From positions 1 through 64,000 of the forward strand of contig NZ_OY829947.1 in the NCBI RefSeq assembly GCF_963556105.2: 64,000 nucleotides of DNA, read 5' to 3'. Each line of letters opens with the position of its first letter. Positions within the stretch are counted from its first letter, which is position 1. Source of the stretch: an uncultured Tolumonas sp. (GTDB taxonomy: Bacteria > Pseudomonadota > Gammaproteobacteria > Enterobacterales > Aeromonadaceae). Positions 27,322 to 37,163 of this stretch are shown piece after piece. A model generated the notes under the pieces. It made no database searches. It was not told where the DNA came from and saw only the letters and a list, made by a program, of their open reading frames with translations. The position numbers were made by a program, and so were the translations under genes.

Positions 27322-27337
27322 TGTGATCAGTGTCATA
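27322..27337. promoter_or_regulatory. CRP-like site
   Basis: TGTGA, six bases, TCATA matches the CRP consensus TGTGA-N6-TCACA at nine of ten positions. It lies between the sugar importer operon and the chemoreceptor; catabolite control of the importer is plausible. Confidence 0.4.
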
Positions 27338-27480
27338 ATACGTTGAGTTTTCTTGATCTAACCCTTGCTGATTCGATACAGCACTGAATTTTGCAATTGC
27401 AAATTGCCTGCTTCCGTTGCGTTTTGCACTAAAGATTCAAAAGAAACTCAATATTCTGTGATATTGGTAACTATTTTCAA

Positions 27481-27498
27481 TTGGCTTGATACTTGCTT
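27481..27498 (+). promoter_or_regulatory. Sigma-54-type -24/-12 promoter
   Basis: TTGGCTTGATACTTGCTT contains GG and GC exactly twelve bases apart and matches TTGGC...TTGC(A/T)T. It lies about 85 bases upstream of the chemoreceptor GTG. Motility and chemotaxis genes in this group are often RpoN-dependent. Confidence 0.6.
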
Positions 27499-27505
27499 AG
27501 TAAAA

Positions 27506-27519
27506 TTGACTTAGATCAA
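27506..27519. promoter_or_regulatory. FNR-like box
   Basis: TTGACTTAGATCAA matches TTGATnnnnATCAA at nine of ten positions. It lies 64 bases before the start of the Aer-like receptor and overlaps the expected sigma-54 start region, where a bound regulator could block transcription. Confidence 0.4.
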
Positions 27520-27582
27520 TGTTTGAGAACACTGAATTTGATGTAAGCCCGACCGCTACATTGTTTGTTCTGGAGGCACCAA

Positions 27583-29211
27583 GTGAAAATTAACCAACCA
27601 GTTACTCAAAAAGAGAGAACCTATTCTCAAGATCTAAATCTTATTTCTACTACCGACCTGCAAAGTAACATTACGGATGCCAATGCCAGCTTCTGTGAAA
27701 TAGCTGGGTTTACTCTCGATGAATTACGGAACAAACCACATCACGTTGTGCGCCACCCCGATATGCCCCCGCAGGCGTTTGCAGATATGTGGAAACACAT
27801 ACGCCAAGGACAAAGCTGGATGGGTTTAGTCAAAAATCGCTGTAAAAATGGCGATCACTACTGGGTCAATGCTTTTGTTACGCCGATCAGAGACAACAAA
27901 GGAAACATCATTGAATACCAATCTGTTCGTGTCTCACCGGGTGATGAAGAAAAAAGACGCGCGGAAAAAATTTATGCTCAACTCAAAAACAACCAAACGC
28001 CGTGGCAACTTCGCTTGCCTCATTATTCATCATCGTTCCTGATTCAATGCGTTCTCACTGTTAATGCATTACTACTTAGCTGGATGGCAATATCAGGCTT
28101 TAACCCTATTCTTATGTCCTTGTGTGCATTCACAGTACTGACTGCATTGTTATTAAATAATAGACAGTCATCTCGTATTCGCAAATTAAGTAAAAGAGCA
28201 CAAGAACGATTTGATAACCCACTAATGCAATTGATTTATACCGGTAAGGTAGGCTCAATCTCCGCCATTGAACTGTCTATGTTAATGAATGAGGCGGAAT
28301 TACGCGCAGTCGTCGCTAGAACAGGCGAAACCAGCCATAACATCTTGGCTGCGGCAAATGAGGATGTAAAAAATGTAATGTCAATTAGCCGCAATCTGGA
28401 GCAGCAGCGCGCCGAAACGGAAATGGTGGCCACTGCGGTATCAGAAATGAGTAACTCCATTATCGAAGTGTCTGAAAGTGCAGAGCACACATCACAGGCC
28501 ATTGATAAAGCGACTATTTTATCGAGTGAAGGCCGAGCTAGTGTTGATAGCACCATCCTTGCGGTTGTCGGTATGCACGATGAAATTAATCGCTCTCAGT
28601 CTGTGATCAATGCGTTAGCGGGTAATTGCAGAACAATTGAACATGTTCTTGATGTGATCAATAACATTGCCAACCAAACCAATCTTTTAGCATTAAATGC
28701 CGCGATTGAGGCCGCTCGGGCGGGCGAACATGGCCGAGGATTTGCGGTAGTTGCTGATGAAATTCGTTCACTGGCAATCAAAACACAAACCTCAACCAAT
28801 GAAATTCAAAACATGATCCATGAGCTACAAGCGAGTGCAACTAAAGCAGAACAGGCCATGGAATCAGGACGCCAGCTGTCAGCTGTTTGTCAGGATAAAG
28901 CAAAAGGTACCGGTGTTGTGCTAGAAAAAATTGATGCCATGTTGCAAGAAATTGCCGCGGCAGGTTCTCAGATAGCGCAAGCTGTTCATCAGCAGGCTGG
29001 GGTTACAGAAGAATTGAGTCACAATGTCTTCAATATTAAATCTTTGGCGGAAGAGTCAACGAATAGCAGCCATAACACCATGACTGGAATTAATGATCTG
29101 GCAGATCGTTTAAATGACTTAGATCGTCTGATTATTCAATTCCAACGCAACAAAACACAGCCAGCACGGAATAACGGTTATCTGATACAAGCGGCTACTG
29201 CGTCTATTTAA
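27583..29211 (+). CDS. Aer-like redox/aerotaxis chemoreceptor
   Basis: A 542-residue receptor. The GTG at 27583 is chosen because GGAGG lies seven bases upstream. The N-terminal cytoplasmic PAS domain (~15-120) matches the FAD-binding PAS of Aer: [50 protein letters not shown]. Two adjacent hydrophobic stretches (~155-195) form a membrane hairpin with no periplasmic ligand domain. The signalling domain has [20 protein letters not shown] followed by [20 protein letters not shown]. The family senses cellular redox through FAD and directs cells to suitable oxygen levels. It is a single-gene unit followed by a terminator. Confidence 0.93.
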   Translation: MKINQPVTQKERTYSQDLNLISTTDLQSNITDANASFCEIAGFTLDELRNKPHHVVRHPDMPPQAFADMWKHIRQGQSWMGLVKNRCKNGDHYWVNAFVTPIRDNKGNIIEYQSVRVSPGDEEKRRAEKIYAQLKNNQTPWQLRLPHYSSSFLIQCVLTVNALLLSWMAISGFNPILMSLCAFTVLTALLLNNRQSSRIRKLSKRAQERFDNPLMQLIYTGKVGSISAIELSMLMNEAELRAVVARTGETSHNILAAANEDVKNVMSISRNLEQQRAETEMVATAVSEMSNSIIEVSESAEHTSQAIDKATILSSEGRASVDSTILAVVGMHDEINRSQSVINALAGNCRTIEHVLDVINNIANQTNLLALNAAIEAARAGEHGRGFAVVADEIRSLAIKTQTSTNEIQNMIHELQASATKAEQAMESGRQLSAVCQDKAKGTGVVLEKIDAMLQEIAAAGSQIAQAVHQQAGVTEELSHNVFNIKSLAEESTNSSHNTMTGINDLADRLNDLDRLIIQFQRNKTQPARNNGYLIQAATASI

Positions 29212-29224
29212 TCAACACCCACCT

Positions 29225-29255
29225 ACCCTCTGTGAAAAATTCATTCACAGAGGGT
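29225..29255 (+). terminator. Terminator after the Aer-like receptor
   Basis: ACCCTCTGTGAA (29225-29236) pairs perfectly with TTCACAGAGGGT (29244-29255). A long T-run is lacking, so efficiency is uncertain. Confidence 0.65.
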
Positions 29256-29359
29256 AACCTTATGTTATTTCTGTGATACCCCAGTCACAGACACCTCGCC
29301 AGCACTTCATAGACTATTATTAAGGTAGGAAAATTAATAACGCATTGGAGTGCATTACC

Positions 29360-30268
29360 ATGAAATATTTGGTTATCGATGTCGGCGGTTCAGCCATTAA
29401 ATATGCGTTAATGGATAAACAGGCCGTGACGTTAGAAAAAGGTCAGGTACCAACGCCACCCGATAGTTTTGCGGAGTTTAGTGCCGAGATTATCCATTTA
29501 TACAAAAAATATCAGGATCAAATAGCCGGAATTGCCTTCAGTTTGCCCGGCGTCATTGATAGCGAACAAGGTTACAGCATGACTGGCGGCTCACTAACCT
29601 ATAACGATAAACGGAATATTGTTGCTGATATTCAGCAGCATTGCCCTGTGCCCATCACGATTGAAAATGATGCCAAATGCGCCGCATTAGCAGAAGCGTG
29701 GAAAGGGAGTCTAGTCGGTTGCCAAAATGGGGTCGTTGTGGTGTTAGGAACCGCTGTTGGCGGCGGTATCTTCCTGAATGGACAACTTTATAAAGGATCG
29801 CACTTTGCTGCCGGTGAACTCAGTTTTTTACTGACTGACAGCTGGCATGCGAAAGGCGAACCCTACCATTATTGGGGGCATGACGGTGGCAGCCGCGGCT
29901 TATGCCGTGCCGTTGAACACATCAAACGTCTGCCACCAAAAAGTGTGAATGGACAGCAAGTATTTGAATGGGCAAATGAGGGTGATGAGGACGTTTGTGA
30001 AGCACTAGACGCCTACACCTATCGTCTCGCTATGCAATTTTTCAACTTACAATCGCTCTTCGATCCTGATGTTATTGCCGTTGGCGGCGGCATCAGCGCA
30101 CAACCGCTTCTATTGCAATATATTGAACAAAACTTAGTTTATCTCGAACAACACCTGCCCATGCACCTGACAATTCCGAAGGTCGTGCGTTGCCATTTTA
30201 TGAATGACGCCAATCTGGTCGGCGCATTACATCATCATTTGCAGATGACAGAGACACCCGTGCCTTAA
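29360..30268 (+). CDS. ROK-family sugar kinase
   Basis: A 302-residue cytoplasmic kinase. The start at 29360 (MKYLVIDVGGSAIKYALMDK) is preferred over the TTG at 29345; GGAG lies ten bases upstream. The phosphate-binding DVGGSAIKYAL motif, the catalytic Asp in TIENDAKCAALAEAW and the GTAVGGGIFLNG motif are present. The usual ROK zinc motif (CxCGxxGC) is replaced by HYWGHDGGSRGLC, as in beta-glucoside-kinase-like members. It would phosphorylate glucose or another sugar with ATP. Its position beside the amylosucrase/importer region suggests handling of released hexose, but that is inference. Confidence 0.85.
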   Translation: MKYLVIDVGGSAIKYALMDKQAVTLEKGQVPTPPDSFAEFSAEIIHLYKKYQDQIAGIAFSLPGVIDSEQGYSMTGGSLTYNDKRNIVADIQQHCPVPITIENDAKCAALAEAWKGSLVGCQNGVVVVLGTAVGGGIFLNGQLYKGSHFAAGELSFLLTDSWHAKGEPYHYWGHDGGSRGLCRAVEHIKRLPPKSVNGQQVFEWANEGDEDVCEALDAYTYRLAMQFFNLQSLFDPDVIAVGGGISAQPLLLQYIEQNLVYLEQHLPMHLTIPKVVRCHFMNDANLVGALHHHLQMTETPVP

Positions 30269-30286
30269 GGCCATAAACCGCTCATC

Positions 30287-30309
30287 AGCCCTCTTGGTTA
30301 AAGAGGGCT
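30287..30309. terminator. Bidirectional terminator
   Basis: AGCCCTCTT (30287-30295) pairs with AAGAGGGCT (30301-30309), followed by TTATT. It separates the convergent kinase and rmuC genes and overlaps the rmuC stop region. Confidence 0.75.
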
Positions 30310-31659
30310 TTATTCCTCACCTACCTCTAATTGCGCCAGTTCGACCAATTCATCCGGTAGTTCTTTTTGTACCGAGACCCCCAAATCTTTAAATTCGGCG
30401 GCTTGTTTGATCAAATTGCCTTTACCGGAATACAGCTGTGAGAACGCTTTTTCGTAGCTGCCTTTGGCTTTATCGAGCTGTTTACCCACTTCCTGCATGC
30501 TAGTCAGGAAGTTATTCAATTTACTGTAAAAACGTTCTGCCCTATTTGCCAATTCCGCAGTATGTTTATTCTGATCTTCAAATCGCCACAGTTGACGCAC
30601 GATGTTCAGACTGGTCAACAGCGTGGTGGGTGTTGCCACCAGCACATTGCGCTCAATCGCGCGCTGATAAAGCGTGTTATCAAATCGCAAGGCCTCTACA
30701 TAAGCTGATTCGATCGGAATAAACATGATCACAACTTCTGGTGAATTCAGCCCCGGCAATTTGTAATAATCACGGTCAGCCAATTCATTGATGCGCGCAC
30801 TCACTGCTTGTGCGTGTTCCGCTAAGGCTTGCTGACGCTCCAGATCATGTTCCGCATTCACATAACGGGTATAGGCAGCCAACGAAGTTTTAGCATCAAT
30901 AATCAGGTGTTTTTGTTGGGGTAAATACACGATGGCATCGGGCCGTTGTCGCCCCTCGGCCGTAGAAAAGCTGACTTCGCGCTTATAATCGACACCTAAA
31001 CGTAAACCGGAATTATCCAGCACATTCTCCAGCATCAACTCGCCCCAGTTGCCCTGCACTTTTTTCTGCCCTTGCAATGCATTGGTTAACTTATCGGCTT
31101 GATCGGTAATTTGGCGATTCAGATTTTGCAGATTAATCAGTTCGGCCCGCAGTTCACTGCGTTGTTTCAGCTCTTCAACATGAATGCTTTCAACTTTTTG
31201 CCGGAACCCCTGCATTTCGGTTTGTACCGGTTTAAGCAGGTGATAAATATTTTCCTGATTCAGTTCTTTGAAAGCTTTGCCTTTTCGCTCCAAAATTTCA
31301 TTAGCCAGATTTTCAAACTCGGTTTTCAACATCTCACGGCTATTCGACAATTGGCGCAGTTGTTCATTGAAATGCAGCTGTTTTTCATTGAGCGATGTGC
31401 GAAGTTCCGCGTGTTGTCGTAACAATTCCGTATGTTTAAGCTGGAGCTGATTCAACTCCTGATTTCGTTGCCCCAACTGTTGTTCGCGCTCTTCGATACG
31501 TTCCAGCAATAACTCGCGTTCTGTTTCCAAACGCCCCATCTGCACATCTTGGTTAGCGATGATTTTTTGTGAACGGACATAAGATAAAAACCAGCCTGCA
31601 GTGCTAGCAAGCAAAACAGCCAACACTAATACTGGTAAGCCGAAAACCATCTCTGTCAT
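30310..31659 (-). CDS. rmuC: RmuC-family DNA recombination protein
   Basis: A 449-residue protein with one N-terminal membrane anchor (~5-25, GLPVLVLAVLLASTAGWFLS). A long coiled coil (~35-180) is rich in Gln, Glu and Leu. The RmuC domain follows: ALQGQKKVQGNWGELMLENV, then RQRPDAIVYLPQQKHLIIDA and KTSLAAYTRYV, the putative nuclease-fold core with Asp and Lys. RmuC limits inversions at short inverted repeats in E. coli and is linked to phage defence in some strains; its biochemical activity is not settled. It is a single gene here. Confidence 0.93.
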   Translation of the reverse strand: MTEMVFGLPVLVLAVLLASTAGWFLSYVRSQKIIANQDVQMGRLETERELLLERIEEREQQLGQRNQELNQLQLKHTELLRQHAELRTSLNEKQLHFNEQLRQLSNSREMLKTEFENLANEILERKGKAFKELNQENIYHLLKPVQTEMQGFRQKVESIHVEELKQRSELRAELINLQNLNRQITDQADKLTNALQGQKKVQGNWGELMLENVLDNSGLRLGVDYKREVSFSTAEGRQRPDAIVYLPQQKHLIIDAKTSLAAYTRYVNAEHDLERQQALAEHAQAVSARINELADRDYYKLPGLNSPEVVIMFIPIESAYVEALRFDNTLYQRAIERNVLVATPTTLLTSLNIVRQLWRFEDQNKHTAELANRAERFYSKLNNFLTSMQEVGKQLDKAKGSYEKAFSQLYSGKGNLIKQAAEFKDLGVSVQKELPDELVELAQLEVGEE

Positions 31660-31762
31660 TGTTATTCCTGTTTTATTAACTGCTTGCAGGCGGCATTATT
31701 AAGAATTGATCTGAATAAATCACGCGTTGATGTTTAGATTTATCGCGATTCGAGAAATTAAT

Positions 31763-34228
31763 CTATTTCTTAAATAGATGATAGAACTTGCGGTCTTGTT
31801 TAAACATATGGCCTTTTACCAAGTCATCAATAATGAAATCGATCAATTCCGCCATCGACATTTGTCTATGGATCGCGGCCAGATGTAGTATCTGTGCTCG
31901 ATGCACTAGCTCTTGGTGTAATCGGGTATGCGCATCCAGCTCGTCGTATTTAAGCCCAGCAAGGATCCGTTCTTCGACGGCAAAATGTTTCGCTGTATGC
32001 GCCAATAGCTCCTGAAAAGCATCCTCAAAAGCAGCAGGATGTTCCTCTCTGTTTATTGCGGCATTAATCAATTCACTCGCCAGCTGGAATAACTCTTTAT
32101 GCTCCAGATCAATCGTATATTCACCACTTTCATACGATTTTTTCCAATGCAGACGAATTAATGCATCCTCCGTCAAAATAGAACTATCCTGATTGCGTTT
32201 ATAAACCCAAACTCGATTTCTACCCGACTCTTTGGCCTGATACATGGCTGTATCGCCATTTTTCATTAGTTGTTTTTCCGTCAAGCCATGATCCGGATAA
32301 ACAGCGATACCGATACAAGCCGAAATTTCGAGTAATTTCCCTTCGGGCATTTCAAATGGCTGATTTAATACATCACGAATTTTTTCAGCCACGGCCACTG
32401 CATCGCTGATCCGTCTAATTTCAGGTAATAGGACAATAAATTCATCACCACCAATTCGGGCCGCCGTATCTGATTCGCGCAAACAAGTTTCCATCCGTTG
32501 TGCGACAGCCTTTAACAACCAGTCACCCGTCTCATGACCATAACTGTCGTTAACCGGTTTAAATTTATCCAGATCAATGAACATTAATGCTAGGCGAGAT
32601 TCATTTCTTTTCGCCTGTGTAATTGCTTGCTCAAGACGATCGAGCAACAGACGACGATTGGGTAATTTGGTCAGCGAATCATAAAAAGCCAGATTGCGGA
32701 TCACTTCTTCGGCTTTTTTCCGATCCGTGATATCCCGGCTAATACCAATAATCGATGTCAGACGCCCTGCAGCATTAGCATGTAATGTTGTGACAACTTC
32801 CGTAGAGATGATATGACCATCTTTATGCGGCTGATCAATTTCAGTAACGCGGCGAGTATCACTATGATCACCGGAGTGCCAGGATTCGATAGCATTGACT
32901 AGGGATGTATAGGCTCGTTCGGAAGACTCCGGCGTCATAAATTCTTCGGGCGATTGCTGCTTGACCTCTTCCACTGTAAAACCGCGCAAATTATATACAG
33001 ACGGGCTGATATAGGTAAATTTGCCCGTAGCAATGTCCATCGTCCAGATAACATCCGCTGAATTTTCTGTAATAAAACGTAGATTGCGCTCGCTCTCTTC
33101 CATGTCGGCAATGGCAGACTGGCGGGCCTTACTTTCATTAATGAGTTTTCTATTTAGATGTATAAAAACAAAAACCACCACCAAACAAAGGCCGCAAACA
33201 GACAAGACTACGGCAATGACGATATAGAGATGGCGAAGATCTTTTTGCTCAGGTTCTGGTTTATAGAGAAACCCTTGTAATGAAAAATGAGGAGGTAAAA
33301 GCCCTAATTCAGCATAGGTATCTGCAATATGTTGCCATCGACCTGCATACATATATCCCAGCTCAATATTGTCATGCCCTAATAACGGGGCCATGTTTTT
33401 AGCTTCATAAAGCAAATGTGCTTTGTCGTCGCGATACCCGTAATGAGAGATAATGACATCGGCGATTTCATCCGGGTGTTGCATCGCATAAACCCAACCT
33501 TTGATACTGGCTGCACGAAAAGCCTTCACGCGATCGGGGTGCGCCTGTATTTCCTGCTCAGTCGTAAATAAATTATCCCCGTAGAAATCAATACCGGCAG
33601 AACGAGGTGTAAACATCAGATAACGGAATGCACTTTTATCCAGATAATAAAGTTCGTCGGAACTGAAAGCGCTAATTGCATCAACTTTTCCATCGATCAA
33701 ATCTCCAAAATCGAAACTATAGGGTAATAATTTTAATTGCCCTGTTGCCACCCCCTCTTTCTTTAAATAAGCCATCAATTCATCGGCATGGGGTTCCAGC
33801 ATAATTCTTTTGCCGGCAAGATCATGAACAGACGAAATACCTGCATCTGCGCGCGCAATAAAAACCAGCGGGGAATGCTGAAAAATAGCCGCTAGTGCAA
33901 CGACGGGTTTCCCTTGCTGTCGCGCTAATAATAATGAGCTGTTGCCAACACCATATTGTGCTCGTCCAGACATGACCTCACTGACGACTTCCATGCCGGG
34001 CTTTGAGTCCATGATGGTGACATCAAGACCAGCATCGCGGTAGTAACCTTTCATTTTGGCGGCATAATAACCAGCAAATTGGAATTGATGAAACCACCTT
34101 AGTTGTAAGGTGATTTTTTCCAGCGGAGCAGCCTCCGTCGAGAGCGACAGAGTCAAACATAAGAAGGCATACAGGAGATAACGCCCCCATTTGATAATCC
34201 CAGCATCTGTTGATGGAAGAGTCCGCAT
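31763..34228 (-). CDS. THI5-like sensor / PAS / GGDEF / hemerythrin fusion
   Basis: An 821-residue inner-membrane protein. A signal peptide (~15-33) is followed by a periplasmic NMT1/THI5-like binding domain (~35-320; LRWFHQFQFAGYYAAKMKGY). One membrane segment (~333-358) leads to a PAS domain (~380-505) ending IIGISRDITDRKKAEE. The GGDEF domain has an intact GGDEF active site and an RESD inhibitory site five residues earlier. The C-terminal ~130 residues form a bacteriohemerythrin domain with all expected ligands: H in LEHKEL, HTAKHFAVEE, HTRLH and HMFKQD. It probably makes c-di-GMP in response to a pyrimidine-like or other small periplasmic ligand and to oxygen at the di-iron site. The latter two inputs are inferred from domain families. 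Confidence 0.9.
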   Translation of the reverse strand: MRTLPSTDAGIIKWGRYLLYAFLCLTLSLSTEAAPLEKITLQLRWFHQFQFAGYYAAKMKGYYRDAGLDVTIMDSKPGMEVVSEVMSGRAQYGVGNSSLLLARQQGKPVVALAAIFQHSPLVFIARADAGISSVHDLAGKRIMLEPHADELMAYLKKEGVATGQLKLLPYSFDFGDLIDGKVDAISAFSSDELYYLDKSAFRYLMFTPRSAGIDFYGDNLFTTEQEIQAHPDRVKAFRAASIKGWVYAMQHPDEIADVIISHYGYRDDKAHLLYEAKNMAPLLGHDNIELGYMYAGRWQHIADTYAELGLLPPHFSLQGFLYKPEPEQKDLRHLYIVIAVVLSVCGLCLVVVFVFIHLNRKLINESKARQSAIADMEESERNLRFITENSADVIWTMDIATGKFTYISPSVYNLRGFTVEEVKQQSPEEFMTPESSERAYTSLVNAIESWHSGDHSDTRRVTEIDQPHKDGHIISTEVVTTLHANAAGRLTSIIGISRDITDRKKAEEVIRNLAFYDSLTKLPNRRLLLDRLEQAITQAKRNESRLALMFIDLDKFKPVNDSYGHETGDWLLKAVAQRMETCLRESDTAARIGGDEFIVLLPEIRRISDAVAVAEKIRDVLNQPFEMPEGKLLEISACIGIAVYPDHGLTEKQLMKNGDTAMYQAKESGRNRVWVYKRNQDSSILTEDALIRLHWKKSYESGEYTIDLEHKELFQLASELINAAINREEHPAAFEDAFQELLAHTAKHFAVEERILAGLKYDELDAHTRLHQELVHRAQILHLAAIHRQMSMAELIDFIIDDLVKGHMFKQDRKFYHLFKK

Positions 34229-34761
34229 TGCCTGACCAATCCTTATGTCAGATGGTGATAAATACGGCTCACAATGCCGACACGTCTCGCTTCAGATTAG
34301 CATGCCCCCCAAATGACGCCAGCTGAAAATGACATTTTTAACCCAACATAATTCTAATATATTGAAGTGACTCTGTTCTATTGCTCAACGACGGGTTCTG
34401 ATTGTTTATTATTTAGTCATTACATTTATAAAATTAGAATTCACTATTTAAGTTCATATTTAAAATATGCATAAAAAATAAATACCACTCATCATTTTGT
34501 TTTCTAATTATTATCACATGGATTTTATTGGAACCTTTATTTTTGTATTTATATCTTTTCTTTGCACTGCATCTAATTCCCTTTGCTTTAAAAAGTTTTG
34601 TAATTTTTAACTGATTTCTTATTTATTCGACCTTTGAAATATTGGCGGCATTCAGCTGCTGCCGCGACAAATTCTAATAACCGGGAAATAAACCACTCTG
34701 GATGTCTGGTGTATTTCCTTTCCATGATAAGTCGTAAGATCTGTTTCATAGGGAGAACGAT
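34229..34761. other. Gene-free 533-base region upstream of ppsA
   Basis: A strongly AT-rich stretch between the divergent sensor cyclase and ppsA. No conserved open frame, RNA structure or repeat was recognised. A ribosome site, GGGAGAA, precedes the ppsA GTG. A Cra-type operator, expected from E. coli, was looked for and not seen. Confidence 0.5.
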
Positions 34762-37113
34762 GTGACTAACGTGCTTTGGTATAACCAACTCAACATGCAC
34801 GATGTTGATCGGGTGGGAGGCAAAAATGCCTCTCTGGGCGAAATGATCACGAATCTGGCGTCATTAGGGGTCTCAGTGCCGAATGGCTTTGCCACGACCG
34901 CGCAGGCGTTTAATAATTTTCTGGAACAAAGTGGGGTTAACCAGAACATTTATCAGTTGCTCGATAAAACGGATATCGACGATATCAATGCGCTGGCTGA
35001 TGCCGGACGACAGATCCGCCAATGGATCATTGATACCCCCTTCCAACCCGAATTAGAACAGTCGATTCGCGAAGCCTATTTGCAGCTGGCAGATGGTCAG
35101 CCAGATGCTTCCTTTGCAGTACGTTCTTCCGCTACGGCAGAGGATATGCCGGATGCCTCCTTTGCCGGGCAGCAGGAAACCTTCCTTAATGTGCAGGGTA
35201 TTGATGCGGTCATGATCGCCATCAAACATGTTTTTGCCTCTCTGTTTAACGATCGGGCCATTTCTTACCGTGTACATCAAGGGTATGACCATCGAGGCGT
35301 TGCTCTTTCTGCCGGTGTACAACGTATGGTGCGTTCCGATTTAGCCGCTGCTGGTGTCATGTTCACGCTGGATACCGAGTCTGGTTTTGATCAGGTGGTG
35401 TTTATCACCTCTGCCTATGGGCTGGGCGAAATGGTGGTGCAAGGGGCAGTCAACCCCGATGAATTTTACGTGCATAAACCAACACTGAATAATCACAAAC
35501 CGGCGATTGTGCGCCGCACCATTGGTTCAAAAAAGATCCGCATGGTGTATGCGGCCAGTAAAGAACACGGCAAACAAGTACAGATTGAAGATGTGCCTGC
35601 CGAGCTGAGTCAGCATTTCAGCCTGACGGATGCCGAAGTGGAACAATTGGCCAGACAGGCATTATTGATCGAGCAGCACTACGGTCGCCCGATGGATATC
35701 GAGTGGGCCAAAGATGGTCACACCAGCAAACTGTATATCGTACAGGCTCGGCCAGAAACCGTGCGCTCGAACGAACAGGTGATGGAGCGTTATCAGCTGA
35801 CTTCGCGCGGCAAAGTGCTGATCGAAGGCCGTGCGATTGGCCAGCAAATTGGTGCCGGGCCGGTCAAAATCATCCACAACATCAGCGAAATGGATCAGGT
35901 ATTACCGGGCGATGTGCTGGTTACTGATATGACCGATCCGGACTGGGAGCCGATCATGAAACGGGCATCCGCGATTGTCACGAACCGGGGTGGCCGTACC
36001 TGTCATGCCGCGATTATTGCGCGCGAACTGGGTATTCCAGCCGTGGTAGGCTGCGGTAATGCCACAGAGATTTTGCCCGCAGGACAAAACGTGACAGTTT
36101 CATGTGCCGAAGGCGACACGGGTTTCGTTTATCAGGATCTGCAAGATTTCAGCGTGCGTCGTTTGCCGGTGGATGAAATGCCAGCGTTACCGCTAAAAAT
36201 CATGATGAACGTCGGTAACCCTGATCGCGCCTTTGATTTTGCCCGTTTACCCAATGATGGTGTGGGTCTGGCGCGACTCGAATTTATCATCAACCGTATG
36301 ATCGGTGTGCATCCGAAAGCCCTACTCGAATTTGATCAACAGACACCTGTGTTACAGCAACAGATCCGCGAGTTGATGCTAGGCCATGATGATCCGGTTG
36401 AGTTTTACATCAGCCGTCTGGCAGAAGGCATTTCTACCCTCGCCGCCGCATTCTGGCCAAAACGCGTGATTGTGCGGCTGTCTGATTTCAAATCGAACGA
36501 ATATGCCAATTTGCTGGGTGGGGAGCGTTACGAACCGCAGGAAGAAAACCCGATGCTGGGCTTCCGTGGTGCCGGTCGTTATATCTCATCAACGTTCCAT
36601 GACTGTTTTACGCTGGAATGTGAAGCAGTGAAACGGGTACGCAATCGCATGGGGCTAACCAATATCGAACTGATGGTGCCGTTTGTGCGAACGGTGGCGC
36701 AGGCAAAAGCCGTGATTTCGCAGTTGGAAACCGAAGGGCTGAAACGCGGCGAGAATGGTCTGAAAATCATCATGATGTGTGAGATCCCATCGAATGCCTT
36801 GCTGGCTGAACAATTCCTGCAACATTTTGATGGCTTCTCTATCGGCTCCAATGACATGACACAGTTAACGCTGGGCTTAGATCGTGATTCCGGTTTGGTA
36901 TCAGAGCTGTTTGATGAGCGTAACGATGCGGTCAAATCCTTGCTGGCAATGGCAATTGCGGCGGCAAAAAAACAGGGTAAATATGTCGGCATTTGCGGTC
37001 AGGGCCCGTCAGATCACGCTGATTTTGCGCTGTGGTTGAAAGAACAGGGGATCGATAGTTTATCGCTGAACCCGGATACTGTGGTGCAAACCTGGTTGGC
37101 ATTAGCGGAATAG
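34762..37113 (+). CDS. ppsA: Phosphoenolpyruvate synthase
   Basis: A 783-residue enzyme making phosphoenolpyruvate from pyruvate, ATP and water, the first committed step of gluconeogenesis from lactate or pyruvate. GTG 34762 ([20 protein letters not shown]) has GGGAGAA six bases upstream. The N-terminal nucleotide-binding domain (~1-330) contains [20 protein letters not shown]. The phosphohistidine domain has [17 protein letters not shown] with catalytic His at residue 415. The C-terminal PEP-utiliser barrel has [20 protein letters not shown] and the catalytic Cys in [10 protein letters not shown] at residue 745. All catalytic residues are intact. It converges on ppsR, its regulator. Confidence 0.97.
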   Translation: MTNVLWYNQLNMHDVDRVGGKNASLGEMITNLASLGVSVPNGFATTAQAFNNFLEQSGVNQNIYQLLDKTDIDDINALADAGRQIRQWIIDTPFQPELEQSIREAYLQLADGQPDASFAVRSSATAEDMPDASFAGQQETFLNVQGIDAVMIAIKHVFASLFNDRAISYRVHQGYDHRGVALSAGVQRMVRSDLAAAGVMFTLDTESGFDQVVFITSAYGLGEMVVQGAVNPDEFYVHKPTLNNHKPAIVRRTIGSKKIRMVYAASKEHGKQVQIEDVPAELSQHFSLTDAEVEQLARQALLIEQHYGRPMDIEWAKDGHTSKLYIVQARPETVRSNEQVMERYQLTSRGKVLIEGRAIGQQIGAGPVKIIHNISEMDQVLPGDVLVTDMTDPDWEPIMKRASAIVTNRGGRTCHAAIIARELGIPAVVGCGNATEILPAGQNVTVSCAEGDTGFVYQDLQDFSVRRLPVDEMPALPLKIMMNVGNPDRAFDFARLPNDGVGLARLEFIINRMIGVHPKALLEFDQQTPVLQQQIRELMLGHDDPVEFYISRLAEGISTLAAAFWPKRVIVRLSDFKSNEYANLLGGERYEPQEENPMLGFRGAGRYISSTFHDCFTLECEAVKRVRNRMGLTNIELMVPFVRTVAQAKAVISQLETEGLKRGENGLKIIMMCEIPSNALLAEQFLQHFDGFSIGSNDMTQLTLGLDRDSGLVSELFDERNDAVKSLLAMAIAAAKKQGKYVGICGQGPSDHADFALWLKEQGIDSLSLNPDTVVQTWLALAE

Positions 37114-37127
37114 CACGTCGTCAGTTT

Positions 37128-37163
37128 GCCACCACATTACCTCTATGATGTGGTGGCTTTTTT
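37128..37163 (+). terminator. ppsA terminator
   Basis: GCCACCACAT (37128-37137) pairs with ATGTGGTGGC (37148-37157), followed by TTTTTT. The T-run overlaps the stop codon of the convergent ppsR gene. Confidence 0.9.

Larger units (their letters stand above)
27103..27582. promoter_or_regulatory. Divergent regulatory region, sugar importer / Aer-like receptor
   Basis: About 480 bases without a gene, dense in symmetric sites. It has four copies of TGTAAC, a LacI-type palindrome, a 16-base perfect palindrome, a CRP-like site, a sigma-54-type promoter and an FNR-like box, listed separately. It must hold the promoters of the importer operon (minus) and the chemoreceptor (plus). Confidence 0.6.

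Noticed and set aside
34588..34800. Minus-strand 70-codon frame in the ppsA upstream region
   Set aside because: It overlaps the ppsA start antisense, has no ribosome site and no recognisable sequence.
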